A DNA stretch of 64,000 bases from Mucilaginibacter terrae (GCF_031951985.1 NZ_JAVLVU010000001.1:4898001-4962000), one strand, 5' to 3'; shown: positions 16,469 to 25,063, numbered from the stretch's first letter. The notes: a model not told the origin generated them from the sequence alone. Numbers and translations: made by a program.

Positions 16469-17545
16469 ATGAATAAACTGTTTTGTACCATACTACTCAG
16501 CTTGGGCTCGTTTGCATGTTTTGCGCAGCAAATTACCGTTAAAAATGATGATGAGCACATCCATTACATGGGCCGGGTTGATGTAAGGACGGATAGTACG
16601 ATGCTGTCATGGTCGGGCAATAGCGTAAAGATAAATTTTAATGGCACCGGCGTAAAAGCCATGCTTAAAGACCAAGCAGGACTTAATTACTACAACGTAA
16701 TTGTTGACGGACAGGTAGCTCAAAAATTTAAAGCCGAAACACAAAAGCAGTGGTATACGCTGGCATCGGGCTTAACGGCGGGGCCGCACAGTTTGGAATT
16801 GTATAAACTATCGGAGTGGGCATTTGGGCAAACCTGGTTTTATGGTTTAAATTTAGATGAAGGCACGCAACTGTTAACCGCCCCTGAAACTAAGAAGCGT
16901 AAAATTGAGTTTTATGGCAACTCCATTACCTGTGGCTACGGCAACCTCGATACCACTAAACAGGATAGAGGAACATCGCCGTTTGAAGATAATTACCAAA
17001 GCTACGCAGCTATTACGGCCCGCCATTTTGATGCTGAATACAGCTGTATTGCCAAAAGCGGCATTGGAATTATGGTAAGCTGGTTTCCGCTCATTATGCC
17101 CGAAATGTATAACCGTTTAGATGCCAACGATTCAACCAGCAAATGGGATTTTAGCAAATATACGCCCGATGTGGTGGTGGTTAACCTCTTTCAAAACGAC
17201 TCGTGGATTATTGCTCAAGCTAAGCATGAGCAATACAAAGCTCGTTTTGGTAACAAAGCACCTACTCCTGATGATATTATAAGTGTTTACCAGGCATTCA
17301 TAAGTATCATCCGTTTAACCTATCCTAAAGCTCAAATTATTTGCGCCTTAGGCAGCATGGATGCCACCCGCGATGGTTCGGCATGGCCGGGATATGTGCG
17401 GCAGGCGGTTAAGAATTTGAAGGATAAGAACATCTATTCATTGATGTTTCCCTACAAAAACACGGGCGGTCACCCCAGCTTAAAAGAACATAAGGTAATG
17501 GCCGACCAGTTAATTGGCTTTATTGAGAAGAATGTAAAGTGGTAG
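16469..17545 (+). CDS. Secreted SGNH esterase, carbohydrate esterase family 2-like
   Basis: 358 residues with a signal peptide (to about residue 19, CFA-QQ). Residues ~20-135 form a jelly-roll-like N-terminal domain (MGRVDVRTDSTMLSWSG), and residues ~143-358 an SGNH hydrolase domain. Ser152 in FYGNSITCGYG is the nucleophile, and the His in GGHPSLKEH near the end is the base. Two-domain architecture matches CE2 acetyl-xylan/sugar esterases, which remove acetyl groups from plant polysaccharides. The acetylxylan link would suit the xylose genes at 36.6 kb, but they are distant. Confidence 0.87.
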   Translation: MNKLFCTILLSLGSFACFAQQITVKNDDEHIHYMGRVDVRTDSTMLSWSGNSVKINFNGTGVKAMLKDQAGLNYYNVIVDGQVAQKFKAETQKQWYTLASGLTAGPHSLELYKLSEWAFGQTWFYGLNLDEGTQLLTAPETKKRKIEFYGNSITCGYGNLDTTKQDRGTSPFEDNYQSYAAITARHFDAEYSCIAKSGIGIMVSWFPLIMPEMYNRLDANDSTSKWDFSKYTPDVVVVNLFQNDSWIIAQAKHEQYKARFGNKAPTPDDIISVYQAFISIIRLTYPKAQIICALGSMDATRDGSAWPGYVRQAVKNLKDKNIYSLMFPYKNTGGHPSLKEHKVMADQLIGFIEKNVKW

Positions 17546-17550
17546 TTTGA

Positions 17551-17571
17551 AGTGAGTGAGTGAGTGAGTGG
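17551..17571. repeat. GTGA short tandem repeat
   Basis: About five units of GTGA just after the esterase stop codon; a slippage-prone microsatellite in non-coding DNA. Confidence 0.8.
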
Positions 17572-17600
17572 AAAATAGTGAATTATCGGTAACCCAATCG

Positions 17601-17675
17601 TGTCATTTCGACGTTAGGAGAAATCTTTTCAAAGCGATTAGTTAACGATAGGAAAAGATTCTTGTCATTACTCGC
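17601..17675. repeat. Interspersed repeat, family 2, copy B
   Basis: Starts TGTCATTTCGACGTTAGGAG and continues AAATCTTTTC, which pairs with GAAAAGATT at 17652-17660. It lies between convergent genes. Confidence 0.55.
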
Positions 17676-17706
17676 ACAGACAGGATTTAAATATCACTCA
17701 ATTACC

Positions 17707-18081
17707 TTAACCCTTCGTCTTTTTACCTTTTAAAAGATTTTGCTCCACTCTGAATTTTACAATCCGGGTAATTAAATCTAAAGGCATTAGCTCGTTTATA
17801 GGAAACTGTATAGAGCCTTTACCGGTTTTATATTTCGATAGCTCTTCGGCAAACTCACTGTTACCAGTTGGCGTGGCATAAAAGCCAATGTGGTTGGCGT
17901 AGCCTGCAAAATGTACCAAATTGCCATTCAGCTTAAAGGTAGGCATGGCGTAACTAATGGCCTCGGTAGCCTCTGGAGCAGCTTTCTGAATAATCTCGCG
18001 CACCTGTTGCAATATAGCTTGCGTAGCCTTAGGGAAGGTGGCTAAATAGGCATCAATATCAGCGGGAGTTTCTGCTTTCAT
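17707..18081 (-). CDS. DUF1801 / YdhG-type protein
   Basis: 124-residue cytoplasmic protein of the DUF1801 (YdhG/Fra-like) family: PADIDAYLATFP, EAISYAMPTFKLNG, HIGFYATP and the closing KGSIQFP...LIT.IVKFRVEQN are the family blocks. A member in Bacillus (Fra/YdhG) binds iron and is called an iron chaperone, but most members are uncharacterised. Length is normal. Confidence 0.88.
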   Translation of the reverse strand: MKAETPADIDAYLATFPKATQAILQQVREIIQKAAPEATEAISYAMPTFKLNGNLVHFAGYANHIGFYATPTGNSEFAEELSKYKTGKGSIQFPINELMPLDLITRIVKFRVEQNLLKGKKTKG

Positions 18082-18147
18082 GATATATAATTTGTGGTTC
18101 TTATATCAAGCCTTTTACCTTTACCCTTTCAGCTTTCACCTTAAAGT

Positions 18148-18885
18148 CTATTTTTTTTGATAGATGAGGAAATGCTGCATGGGCAAGCCGTTTTTATCTT
18201 CAACAAAACTAAAGCCGTTGGCGGCAAGTTCTTTGGTAATTTGTTTTTCGGTGGTTTTGTGCAGTTCTTTAATGGGTACTTCAGGATCTTCTCCGCGGTA
18301 CTCGAGCATTACAATTTTGCCGCCGGGTTTAAGTGATTTATATAATGCCTGGAGGTATTCCTGCGGAAATTCCAACTCGTGGTAAACGTCGACCATTAGG
18401 GCCAGGTCTACACTGCTGTTGGGTAGGTTAGGGGCTTTTTCTTCACCTTTTACCACTTCAACGTTTTTTTGTTTAAGTTCTTTACTCCGGAGTTTTAGGT
18501 AGTCTAATGCTTCATCTTGTAACTCGATTGCATAAACCTTACTTACCTTGGGTGATATACGAAAGGTGTAAAATCCGGTTCCGGCACCAATATCAGCTAC
18601 TATGCTGTTTTTGTTAACTGGTAAATTTTCTACCGCCAGTTGTACGTTTTCTTCCTGGTTGCGGGTGTCGCGCTCAAGCCATCCGGCACCGCTAAAACCC
18701 ATTACCTGGGCAATTTCGCGACCTTTGTAAACTTTGCCTATACCGTTTTTAGCCGGTTTTTTATAAGTGTAAACGGTATCTTTTTGCTGCGCCGCTTTTT
18801 GCTCGGTTTGATGCCTTGACGCGGGTTGCGTACAGCAGCAAAACAAAAAAACAGCAGGGAAGAGGTAAGTCCTTAAATTTAACAT
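18148..18885 (-). CDS. Exported (lipoprotein-like) SAM-dependent methyltransferase
   Basis: 245-residue class I methyltransferase. The SAM-binding motif VADIGAGTGFYTF (about residues 95-107) and the acidic VYAIELQ after strand 2 are intact, followed by VDLALMVDVYHELE and a LKPGGKIVMLEYRG block. Unusually, the N-terminus is a signal peptide ending in a Cys cluster (FLFCCCTQ, residues 13-20), which looks like a lipoprotein signal. That would put a SAM-dependent enzyme outside the cytoplasm, where SAM is not expected. Substrate unknown. Confidence 0.85.
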   Translation of the reverse strand: MLNLRTYLFPAVFLFCCCTQPASRHQTEQKAAQQKDTVYTYKKPAKNGIGKVYKGREIAQVMGFSGAGWLERDTRNQEENVQLAVENLPVNKNSIVADIGAGTGFYTFRISPKVSKVYAIELQDEALDYLKLRSKELKQKNVEVVKGEEKAPNLPNSSVDLALMVDVYHELEFPQEYLQALYKSLKPGGKIVMLEYRGEDPEVPIKELHKTTEKQITKELAANGFSFVEDKNGLPMQHFLIYQKK

Positions 18886-18982
18886 AGGTTGAGCGTGTGT
18901 TTACGTTAAAGCAAGGCTAATTTACCTTATTTGTTTTAATAAAGGCACATAAAATATGAAGTAAGCTATAAGTTGGCGGTTC

Positions 18983-19099
18983 TTATTTTGCGCCTTTATC
19001 ATAATGGCTCATTTGTTTTACCAGCCAGTAGCTGGTGCCTCCCGCTACGCCCAGGCGTAACAGCGTGCTAAGTATTAGCATTATTGTACTGCACATCAT
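18983..19099 (-). CDS. Very small membrane protein (38 aa)
   Basis: 38-residue frame, ATG 19099 (or 19096) to TAA 18985-18983. One hydrophobic helix (CSTIMLILSTLLRLGVAGGTSYWLV) is followed by a polar tail, MSHYDKGAK. It begins 13 nt after the stop of the siderophore-interacting protein gene, so it is probably co-transcribed. Its role is unknown; an accessory to iron uptake is a guess from position only. Confidence 0.5.
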   Translation of the reverse strand: MMCSTIMLILSTLLRLGVAGGTSYWLVKQMSHYDKGAK

Positions 19100-19112
19100 T
19101 ATTAATTGTTAT

Positions 19113-19826
19113 TTACGACCAAAAGCCCTGGCTTTTGATCTGGTTTGAGTTGTATCCTTGTTTTTTTAACAGTTTGCGCAGCTCAACTACCATGGTGTTG
19201 TTGCCTACAATGTAAAAAAAAGTGTTTTGCAAGTTGTACGATTGCTGTAAAAGCCATTCGGTTAAGCTATGATGGCCATACACATCATTGCGGGCAATAG
19301 GCTGCAGCGGTGAGCGAAAATACTCTTTAAACTGATTGCGGTGCTCGGGGTTGCCCATAACCACCGCGCCCGAAAAACGGGTGCCAGGCAGGGTAAGTTG
19401 CTGCATGGCCAGTAAGTGGCCTATACTGCTTTCATCGCCCAGGCATATAACCGATGAGGTAGTACTGGGCATTTGGCGGGTTGAATTGGTACCCGCATAA
19501 CTAACGGTATCGCCATTTTGCAATTGCTGTGCCCATTTACTGCCAGCTCCGTTATGCCCGGCATCAACATACAGGGTGCAAGTCTGAGTTTCGGCATCCC
19601 AGCCCGATGGGGTATAATCGCGATAGGTAAAATCGGCTACCTTGCATTTAATGTAGGGCACCTCATGCCAGCTATCCATAGTGGTTTGTGGCAGGTGCAG
19701 GTCAATTTCTATGATGGTTGATGGTTCCCACTTGCGTATATCAAGTACACGACCGGTTTTTAACAGGCGGCCTTCAATTAAGCCGGCTGCTTTTTTCTTT
19801 AAGCGTTGTAGAGTATGGCTTTGCAT
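19113..19826 (-). CDS. Siderophore-interacting protein (FAD-linked ferric reductase family)
   Basis: 237 residues. The family reduces ferric siderophores in the cytoplasm to release iron. RDYTPS (residues 69-74) is the flavin-binding motif R-x-Y-T/S-x-S of the ferredoxin-reductase superfamily; GHNGAGSKWAQQL and YAGTN follow, and the C-terminal NAD(P)H-like half has ICLGDESSIGHLLAM. The usual C-terminal YWRxG signature is replaced by QGFWS, so the C-terminus is slightly divergent. AraC regulator upstream, same strand, 80 bp away. Confidence 0.88.
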   Translation of the reverse strand: MQSHTLQRLKKKAAGLIEGRLLKTGRVLDIRKWEPSTIIEIDLHLPQTTMDSWHEVPYIKCKVADFTYRDYTPSGWDAETQTCTLYVDAGHNGAGSKWAQQLQNGDTVSYAGTNSTRQMPSTTSSVICLGDESSIGHLLAMQQLTLPGTRFSGAVVMGNPEHRNQFKEYFRSPLQPIARNDVYGHHSLTEWLLQQSYNLQNTFFYIVGNNTMVVELRKLLKKQGYNSNQIKSQGFWS

Positions 19827-19906
19827 GGTAACTGTTGTTATTTAGTGTTACAAAGAAAGCCGGAAACCATTGCCCCTGAAATGGAACAATTGGGGTAGAT
19901 ATTGGA

Positions 19907-20761
19907 TTATTTGCGGTAAGTGGCTTTAAACGCCAAAGGAGTTACTCCGCTGGTTTTTTTAAACAAGCGCGAAAAGTAAGTATGGTCATCATAGCCAACT
20001 TCATGTGCAATTTGCTTCACATTCAGGTTTGTGTGATATAAAAGGCGCTTAGCTTCGAGCATTACCTCGTTAATTATCCAGTAAGATACGGGCAAGCCTG
20101 TTGTATTTTTCAGGGCTTCGTTAAGGTACGACTCTGATATGTTAAGCATGGAGGCATAAGCCGCCGGCCGCTTTTGGGTTTTAAAGTTTTCATTCAGGAT
20201 GTTTTTAAAATCCTGCATAATTTGCGAAGGCCTTTGTTGCTTTTTGCCCGTATTGTTCAACACCTCGTAGCCGCACGCAACCATGCCTATGAAAGAGTTA
20301 AGCAACGAGTGCATGATGTCTTTATAAAATACCGATTCGGTATTGTTGTTATAATGGTTGTGAATGAGTTTTAAGAGGGTGTGGCATTGCTGGTAATGCT
20401 TATCATCCAAGTTATAAGGCTGTTGCAGCAAAAGCTGGTTCTCAAATATCCGCCTGAAATCTTTAGGTACCAGCAGGGTATCTACGGCTAAAAACCAGCC
20501 CTCAATGTGTGAGTTATTTATTTTGTGGTGTACCTGGCCGGGTAGCATGTAGTAAATAGTTCGTCTTTTTAGTAAAACCTCCTCAAAATCTACCACAAGT
20601 GAGCCATGACCTTCTTCTACCATGAAAAATATGTAATGATCATCACGGTGAGCGCCCAATTTTTGTGCCTCTTGAAGGTACTTGCCGCCGTCAGATGTAT
20701 GGCGTACCTCCACGCCAATTCCTGCACGTTCGCTAAGACGGTGTATGGGAATGTGTTTCAT
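19907..20761 (-). CDS. AraC family transcriptional regulator
   Basis: 284 residues. An N-terminal cupin-like sensor (about 1-160; HRDDHYIFFMVEEGHGSLVVDFEE) is followed by a C-terminal double helix-turn-helix (about 185-284) with the family features SYLNEALKNTTGLPVSYWI and VKQIAHEVGYDDHTYFSRLFKKTSGVTP. It is upstream of the siderophore-interacting gene in the same direction and may control it, as AraC-type regulators often do for iron genes; ligand unknown. Confidence 0.94.
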   Translation of the reverse strand: MKHIPIHRLSERAGIGVEVRHTSDGGKYLQEAQKLGAHRDDHYIFFMVEEGHGSLVVDFEEVLLKRRTIYYMLPGQVHHKINNSHIEGWFLAVDTLLVPKDFRRIFENQLLLQQPYNLDDKHYQQCHTLLKLIHNHYNNNTESVFYKDIMHSLLNSFIGMVACGYEVLNNTGKKQQRPSQIMQDFKNILNENFKTQKRPAAYASMLNISESYLNEALKNTTGLPVSYWIINEVMLEAKRLLYHTNLNVKQIAHEVGYDDHTYFSRLFKKTSGVTPLAFKATYRK

Positions 20762-20810
20762 AAAAGAAAGCCATTGTTGGCTCTAACGTAGTGAGAAGAA
20801 TTTTAAAAAA

Positions 20811-20893
20811 ATGTCATTCCGAACGATAGTGAGTAATCTTATGTAAACGAAAGGCGTTAACGTACAGGATTTTTTGTTATCACTCGAAACAAC
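20811..20893. repeat. Interspersed repeat, family 2, copy C
   Basis: Begins ATGTCATTCCGAACGATAGT, nearly the same as copy A, and ends GTTATCACTCGAAACAACAA. The arms no longer pair well. Confidence 0.55.
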
Positions 20894-20913
20894 AAAATGG
20901 TTTATTTATTTCA

Positions 20914-20953
20914 AACAAAACAGCCCTCCGTTTTGGGGAGGGCTATTTTGTTT
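20914..20953 (-). terminator. Terminator of the arginine decarboxylase gene
   Basis: Stem AGCCCTCC (20922-20929) / GGAGGGCT (20937-20944) extended by A/T-rich flanks, right at the stop codon; minus-strand transcripts end in a U-rich tail. Confidence 0.82.
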
Positions 20954-22346
20954 ATGCTGTGTAACCTAATATTTTCAACACTTGTTTACTGTTCTGTTCC
21001 TCGCCAAACACCTCAAAATTGAAGGTCTCATCGCGGTTGCGGCGTACAAGCACATGCTTGGGCGATGGCAGCAGGCAGTGGTGTATACCACCGTAACCGC
21101 TCAATACCTCCTGGTATGCCCCGGTATGAAAAAAGCCCAAATATTGCACCTTACGGGTTTTAGGCATATACACACTGTTCATGTGAGCTTCCTGGTTGTA
21201 GTAATCCTGGCCGTCACAGGTAATACCGCCTAAATTCACGCGTTCGTACTCAGAATCCCAGTTATTAATGGGCAACAAAATGTATTTTTGGTTAAGTGCC
21301 CAAACATCGGGCAGGTTGGTAATAAACGAACCATCCAGCATCAGCCACTTTTCGCGATCGTTTTGCTGTTTACGGCCCAATACCTTGTATAAAATGCCCG
21401 AAGCCTCGGCGCAGGTGTATTTACCAAATTCGGTAATAATATCCGGTTCTTCTACATCGTGCTCGGCGCAAATCTCTTTAATACGGCTCACGATCTCGTT
21501 GATCATGTATTCGTAATCAAAATCAAAAACCAGCGAATCTTTAAACGGCATGCCACCGCCAATATCCAGGGTATCCAGGTCAGGATTGATCTTTTTGAAT
21601 TTGCAATACAGCGTAACGTAGCGCTCTAACTCATTCCAATAATAAGGCGTATCTGATATACCCGAGTTAATAAAGAAATGCAGCAGCTTTACGCGGAAGT
21701 TAGGATTTTTTTCGATCTTGTTATAATAAAGATCGATCACATCCTCCATGCGGATACCTAAACGCGAGGTATAAAACTGCGAATCGGGCTGCTCCTCAGA
21801 TGCTATGCGGATGCCCAGGTTACAAGGGGTATCCAGCTCAATTTCATCATCATAAATATTGAACTCTTCCTTGTTATCAAGCACCGGGATGATATTGCTG
21901 AAACCATCGTGCAGCATATCAACAATGTACTGCTTGTACTGGTAGGTTTTAAAACCGTTACAAATTACCGTAATGTCTTTGCTTACCACACCTTTTTTCT
22001 CCAATGCATCAATCATCGGCATATCAAAAGCCGACGATGTTTCGAGGTGAATATCGTTGCGTAAAGCCTCTTCAACCACGTGTTTAAAGTGCGAACTTTT
22101 GGTGCAGTAGCAGTATTTATAGCTGCCACGGTAATTGTTTTTGATGATGGCCTGCTGAAACATCAGTTTTGCCTGCTGAATCTTCTTAGAAATAATTGGC
22201 ACATAGGTAAACCTTAACGGCGTACCATAGGTCTCAATCATTTCCATCAGGTTCAGGTCATGAAAGTATAACTCATCATCTATGATCTCGAAGCCCTCTT
22301 GTGGGAAACCCACGCTCAGGTCCAGAAACTCCTGGTAACTTTGCAT
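20952..22346 (-). CDS. speA: Arginine decarboxylase, PLP fold-III type
   Basis: 464-residue PLP-dependent decarboxylase of the alanine-racemase-fold Orn/Arg/DAP group. The PLP Lys is in YCYCTKSSHF, and LETSSAFD, ICNGFK and DIGGGMPF (the phosphate-binding Gly-rich loop) match; a late CDGQDYYN segment is typical. In Bacteroidota this ~463-residue type is annotated as arginine decarboxylase, making agmatine for polyamines. Substrate is family-level inference. It stands apart from other polyamine genes but could feed with the arginine-deiminase-family gene at 50-51 kb. Clear terminator at its stop. Confidence 0.82.
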   Translation of the reverse strand: MQSYQEFLDLSVGFPQEGFEIIDDELYFHDLNLMEMIETYGTPLRFTYVPIISKKIQQAKLMFQQAIIKNNYRGSYKYCYCTKSSHFKHVVEEALRNDIHLETSSAFDMPMIDALEKKGVVSKDITVICNGFKTYQYKQYIVDMLHDGFSNIIPVLDNKEEFNIYDDEIELDTPCNLGIRIASEEQPDSQFYTSRLGIRMEDVIDLYYNKIEKNPNFRVKLLHFFINSGISDTPYYWNELERYVTLYCKFKKINPDLDTLDIGGGMPFKDSLVFDFDYEYMINEIVSRIKEICAEHDVEEPDIITEFGKYTCAEASGILYKVLGRKQQNDREKWLMLDGSFITNLPDVWALNQKYILLPINNWDSEYERVNLGGITCDGQDYYNQEAHMNSVYMPKTRKVQYLGFFHTGAYQEVLSGYGGIHHCLLPSPKHVLVRRNRDETFNFEVFGEEQNSKQVLKILGYTA

Positions 22347-22629
22347 TCTTTATAACGTAGTTTTAAATTTTGGCAAAAATGAATTTTTTTTAGCTAAATC
22401 AGGCGTAAAAACTCATACAAAATTATCGCTTCAATGTAATTTGTAACGCGGGGTTAGTTTATTGGTTATTAGGATATTGGATTATAGGTTTAGTTATTAA
22501 GTTGTTGTACTGTTTTACTTGTTTAAAAACGCCTTTAGCCTAAATAAGTTTTGAGGTGTTTATACCGTAGTTGCGTTGCACCATTATCAGGTGTGGGCCA
22601 TGCTTTTAACAGCAAGCGCTAACTGCAGT
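22347..22629. other. AT-rich intergenic region, no gene seen
   Basis: 283 bp between the decarboxylase start and the next gene; AT-rich with no recognisable coding frame or strong hairpin. The decarboxylase promoter must lie at its left end. Confidence 0.6.
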
Positions 22630-23229
22630 TTATTTCCCCAGGCAATTATTCAAATAACTGGTATACTCACCTATAAAATCATTTCGTTGCCCTTGGTAAT
22701 CTGCCAGGTTTTTAAAATTGGAAAGTTCGGGTTTCAGGTTATTAAAGTAGAAATAAACAATGGTATTATTCCCCGGAAACATCACAAATGTGCCTAATGT
22801 ACTACCGCTTTCAATGCTATTGCGGCTTAGGCCGTATATTTTAAAGCCGTTATAATTTAATTCTATTAAATCTTTAGTTTCCATGGTAATGCTGTTTGCA
22901 TTAAGATAGCGCAAGTGGGCAAGCAGGTTACGTTTATCGGTTTCGTAATTTTGTGCGGTTGATGTTTCAACTTTGAGATTTACAAATGGAACATTTTTGC
23001 TGTTGTAATACAGTATACGGTAGCCATCAACCATGGTTAATATAACCTCGCCGTCTTGAGTATTCAATTTGTAGTTATGGTCGGCCTCTGCCGGGAAGCG
23101 GTCGGCGCTATTCATTTTTAAATTGCCAGTTTTTTTAAAGGAGATATAGCAATTGTTTACCTGAGCAGACGCGTTAAAGTTAATGCCCAACAAAAAAGTC
23201 AAAGTAAATAAATATACTAAGCGTTTCAT
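22630..23229 (-). CDS. Secreted protein of unknown function
   Basis: 199 residues from ATG 23229, which starts a signal peptide (MKRLVYLFTLTFLLGINFNASAQ); a frame from 23253 adds eight residues before it. The mature protein is a small mixed alpha/beta-looking domain with no recognised motif; near the C-terminus it has VMFPGNNTIVYFYFNNL. It probably acts in the periplasm or on the cell surface. Confidence 0.7.
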   Translation of the reverse strand: MKRLVYLFTLTFLLGINFNASAQVNNCYISFKKTGNLKMNSADRFPAEADHNYKLNTQDGEVILTMVDGYRILYYNSKNVPFVNLKVETSTAQNYETDKRNLLAHLRYLNANSITMETKDLIELNYNGFKIYGLSRNSIESGSTLGTFVMFPGNNTIVYFYFNNLKPELSNFKNLADYQGQRNDFIGEYTSYLNNCLGK

Positions 23230-23292
23230 TGATCGTGTTAAATAATGGTTCAATATAACGAAATACTGAAATAACTAAGCCTAACCCAATAA

Positions 23293-23877
23293 TTACAGCC
23301 CCTTCCTCATCTTACTAAAAAACTCGGGCGTAACACCAATGTATGATGCTATTTGCTTTTGCGGCAAATGATAAATAAGGGTAGGGTAGCGTTTACAAAA
23401 ACGGTCGTAACGCTCGGCGGCGGGCAGGCTTAGGTTATCAATAAGGCGCTGCTGGTAGGCTACCAGCGATTTTTCGGCCAGTATACGGAACACACGTTCA
23501 AATTTTGGCACCTGCTGGTACAAATCTTCCTGGCTGCTTTTAGGGAGCATCAAAATTTCGGTATCTTCTAATGCCTCAATGTTTAGGTTGCCGGGCTGGT
23601 GGGTGAGCAGGCTGTACATATCGGCCATCCACCAATCGCGTGGGGCAAAACTGAGCACATGTTCATAGCCATTATTATCAACCGTGTAACCGCGCAAACA
23701 ACCTGATATTACAAAGGCCGAATGGCGGCAAATATCACCGCTGGCTACCCAATGCTGCTTGCGTTTAAGTTGTTTGGGTTGCAGCATGGCCGTAAAAATA
23801 TTTTTTTCGGCAGGGGTAAGGTTAACGTGTTTACCAACGTTGTTTAAAATCAGGGCTAAGGGCTCGTCCATCGGCAT
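23293..23877 (-). CDS. Crp/Fnr family transcriptional regulator
   Basis: 194 residues. A cyclic-nucleotide-binding-like domain (about 15-130; HSAFVISGCLRGY, then LPKSSQEDLYQQVPKFERVFRIL) and a C-terminal HTH (about 145-194) ending ...YHLPQKQIASYIGVTPEFFSKMRKGL, the normal ending of the short Bacteroidota Crp-like group. The usual cNMP-binding Arg/Ser pattern is not clear, so ligand is uncertain. ATG 23871 is an equally good start. Divergent from the response regulator gene. Confidence 0.88.
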   Translation of the reverse strand: MPMDEPLALILNNVGKHVNLTPAEKNIFTAMLQPKQLKRKQHWVASGDICRHSAFVISGCLRGYTVDNNGYEHVLSFAPRDWWMADMYSLLTHQPGNLNIEALEDTEILMLPKSSQEDLYQQVPKFERVFRILAEKSLVAYQQRLIDNLSLPAAERYDRFCKRYPTLIYHLPQKQIASYIGVTPEFFSKMRKGL

Positions 23878-23974
23878 AAAAGTAAAATTATTTTTATAAA
23901 GCAGAAAAACGCCACTTTTTAAGGTTTATCACAATTAGGTGTATGATTTACACTTTGTAATGAAACCAATTCAT

Positions 23975-23993
23975 TAACTATTAGTTAGATTTG
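23975..23993 (+). promoter_or_regulatory. Palindrome over the -7 element of the response-regulator gene
   Basis: TAACTA-T-TAGTTA (23975-23987) overlaps the -7 element TAGATTTG (23986-23993), 21 nt before ATG 24015. It resembles the AACTAA/TTAGTT palindromes at 2331-2365. Operator function is inference. Confidence 0.5.
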
Positions 23994-24014
23994 GGTGCAA
24001 ACCACAACAACTAT

Positions 24015-24386
24015 ATGAACAACAGGATATTATTGGTAGACGATGATAAACTTACACTTAATATAACCACCATTATATTGCGTAAAAAAGGCTACGAGGT
24101 TGAAACCCGCGAATATGCCAACGGGGTTTTAGAACAAATTGAAGATTTTAAACCCAACCTTATCATACTGGATGCCAAGCTACCTGATGGGGATGGACGC
24201 GATATTTGCAGACACATTAAACTATCGCCACATTTACAGCATATTGTAGTACTTATGTGCTCGGGCTTAATGGATATTATGGAGGCCTATAACCAGCAGG
24301 GCCCGCCTGATGGAATATTATCCAAACCCTTCGATATGCTGCAATTCATTAATTTAATTGGTAACAAATTGCCCCTGGCAGCCTAA
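24015..24386 (+). CDS. Stand-alone response regulator receiver protein
   Basis: 123-residue CheY-like receiver domain with no output domain. Phospho-acceptor Asp53 (LDAKLPDGDG), acidic pair near D9-D11 (LLVDDD), Ser83 of the switch and Lys104 (LSKPFD) are all in place. Start at ATG 24015 (MNNRILLVDDD). Partner kinase is not in the window. It is followed 108 bp later by a BLUF photoreceptor gene in the same direction. Confidence 0.93.
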   Translation: MNNRILLVDDDKLTLNITTIILRKKGYEVETREYANGVLEQIEDFKPNLIILDAKLPDGDGRDICRHIKLSPHLQHIVVLMCSGLMDIMEAYNQQGPPDGILSKPFDMLQFINLIGNKLPLAA

Positions 24387-24466
24387 CTTTAGAGCCACGG
24401 GTTATATGTAAGGTAATTATTACAATACGGTAAAGGGCATTTTACGGTTAAGCCATACGCAGAGGC

Positions 24467-24474
24467 TATATTTG
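24467..24474 (+). promoter_or_regulatory. -7 element (TAnnTTTG) of the BLUF gene
   Basis: TATATTTG, 20 nt before ATG 24495; so the BLUF gene has a promoter of its own. Confidence 0.6.
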
Positions 24475-24494
24475 CACCGTACACACTACCTCCT

Positions 24495-24914
24495 ATGAAA
24501 TATTTAGTTTACATCAGTACGGCAAGTCATTTGCTGAACGAAGATGAGTTGTTGGAAATTCTCCAAACCAGCCGTAAAAACAACGAAGAAAATAACCTTA
24601 CCGGTATGCTGTTATATGGCGAAGGTGTATTTATACAGGTACTGGAAGGTGAGGAAGACGCACTGGCTAAAACTTACCATTCTATTGAGCGTGACGATAG
24701 GCATCGCAGCATTCTTAAAATGACCGAAGGCACCATTACCGAACGTAATTTTCCTGATTGGCGTATGGGCTTTAAAAGCACTAATGCTGATGATCTGGCT
24801 ACTTTTGATACTTATATCAATCCGCGTACGCCAGGCTTTTTAGGCCACGAAAAATCGAACGCAGTTATTGGAATGCTGAAAACCTTTGCCAATAACAACC
24901 GCATGTCAGTATAA
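24495..24914 (+). CDS. BLUF-domain blue-light photoreceptor
   Basis: 139-residue short BLUF protein. The photocycle residues are visible: Tyr6, Asn34 (ENNLTGMLLY), Gln48 (FIQVLEGE), with Trp89 and Met91 in the FPDWRMGF strand. It should bind FAD non-covalently and respond to blue light by a hydrogen-bond switch at Tyr6-Gln48. No effector domain is fused, so it must act through a partner protein. The stand-alone receiver 108 bp upstream is a candidate, but this is inference. Confidence 0.93.
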   Translation: MKYLVYISTASHLLNEDELLEILQTSRKNNEENNLTGMLLYGEGVFIQVLEGEEDALAKTYHSIERDDRHRSILKMTEGTITERNFPDWRMGFKSTNADDLATFDTYINPRTPGFLGHEKSNAVIGMLKTFANNNRMSV

Positions 24915-25063
24915 TATTGTAAACAGAAGGATAGGAGAGCGAAAGCGTACTGCCCAGAGGTGAAGCTATGAAAAATGATCAGGGCTTTGCGGCTTATTGA
25001 TCCATGTTCCTTGCTTCAAATCCCTCACCCCTCAATTACAAAAATCACTATCTTTACGGCCGC

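Noticed and set aside
17551-17571. GTGA repeats as a phase-variation switch
   Set aside because: The tract is 3' of a gene and not in a coding region or evident promoter.
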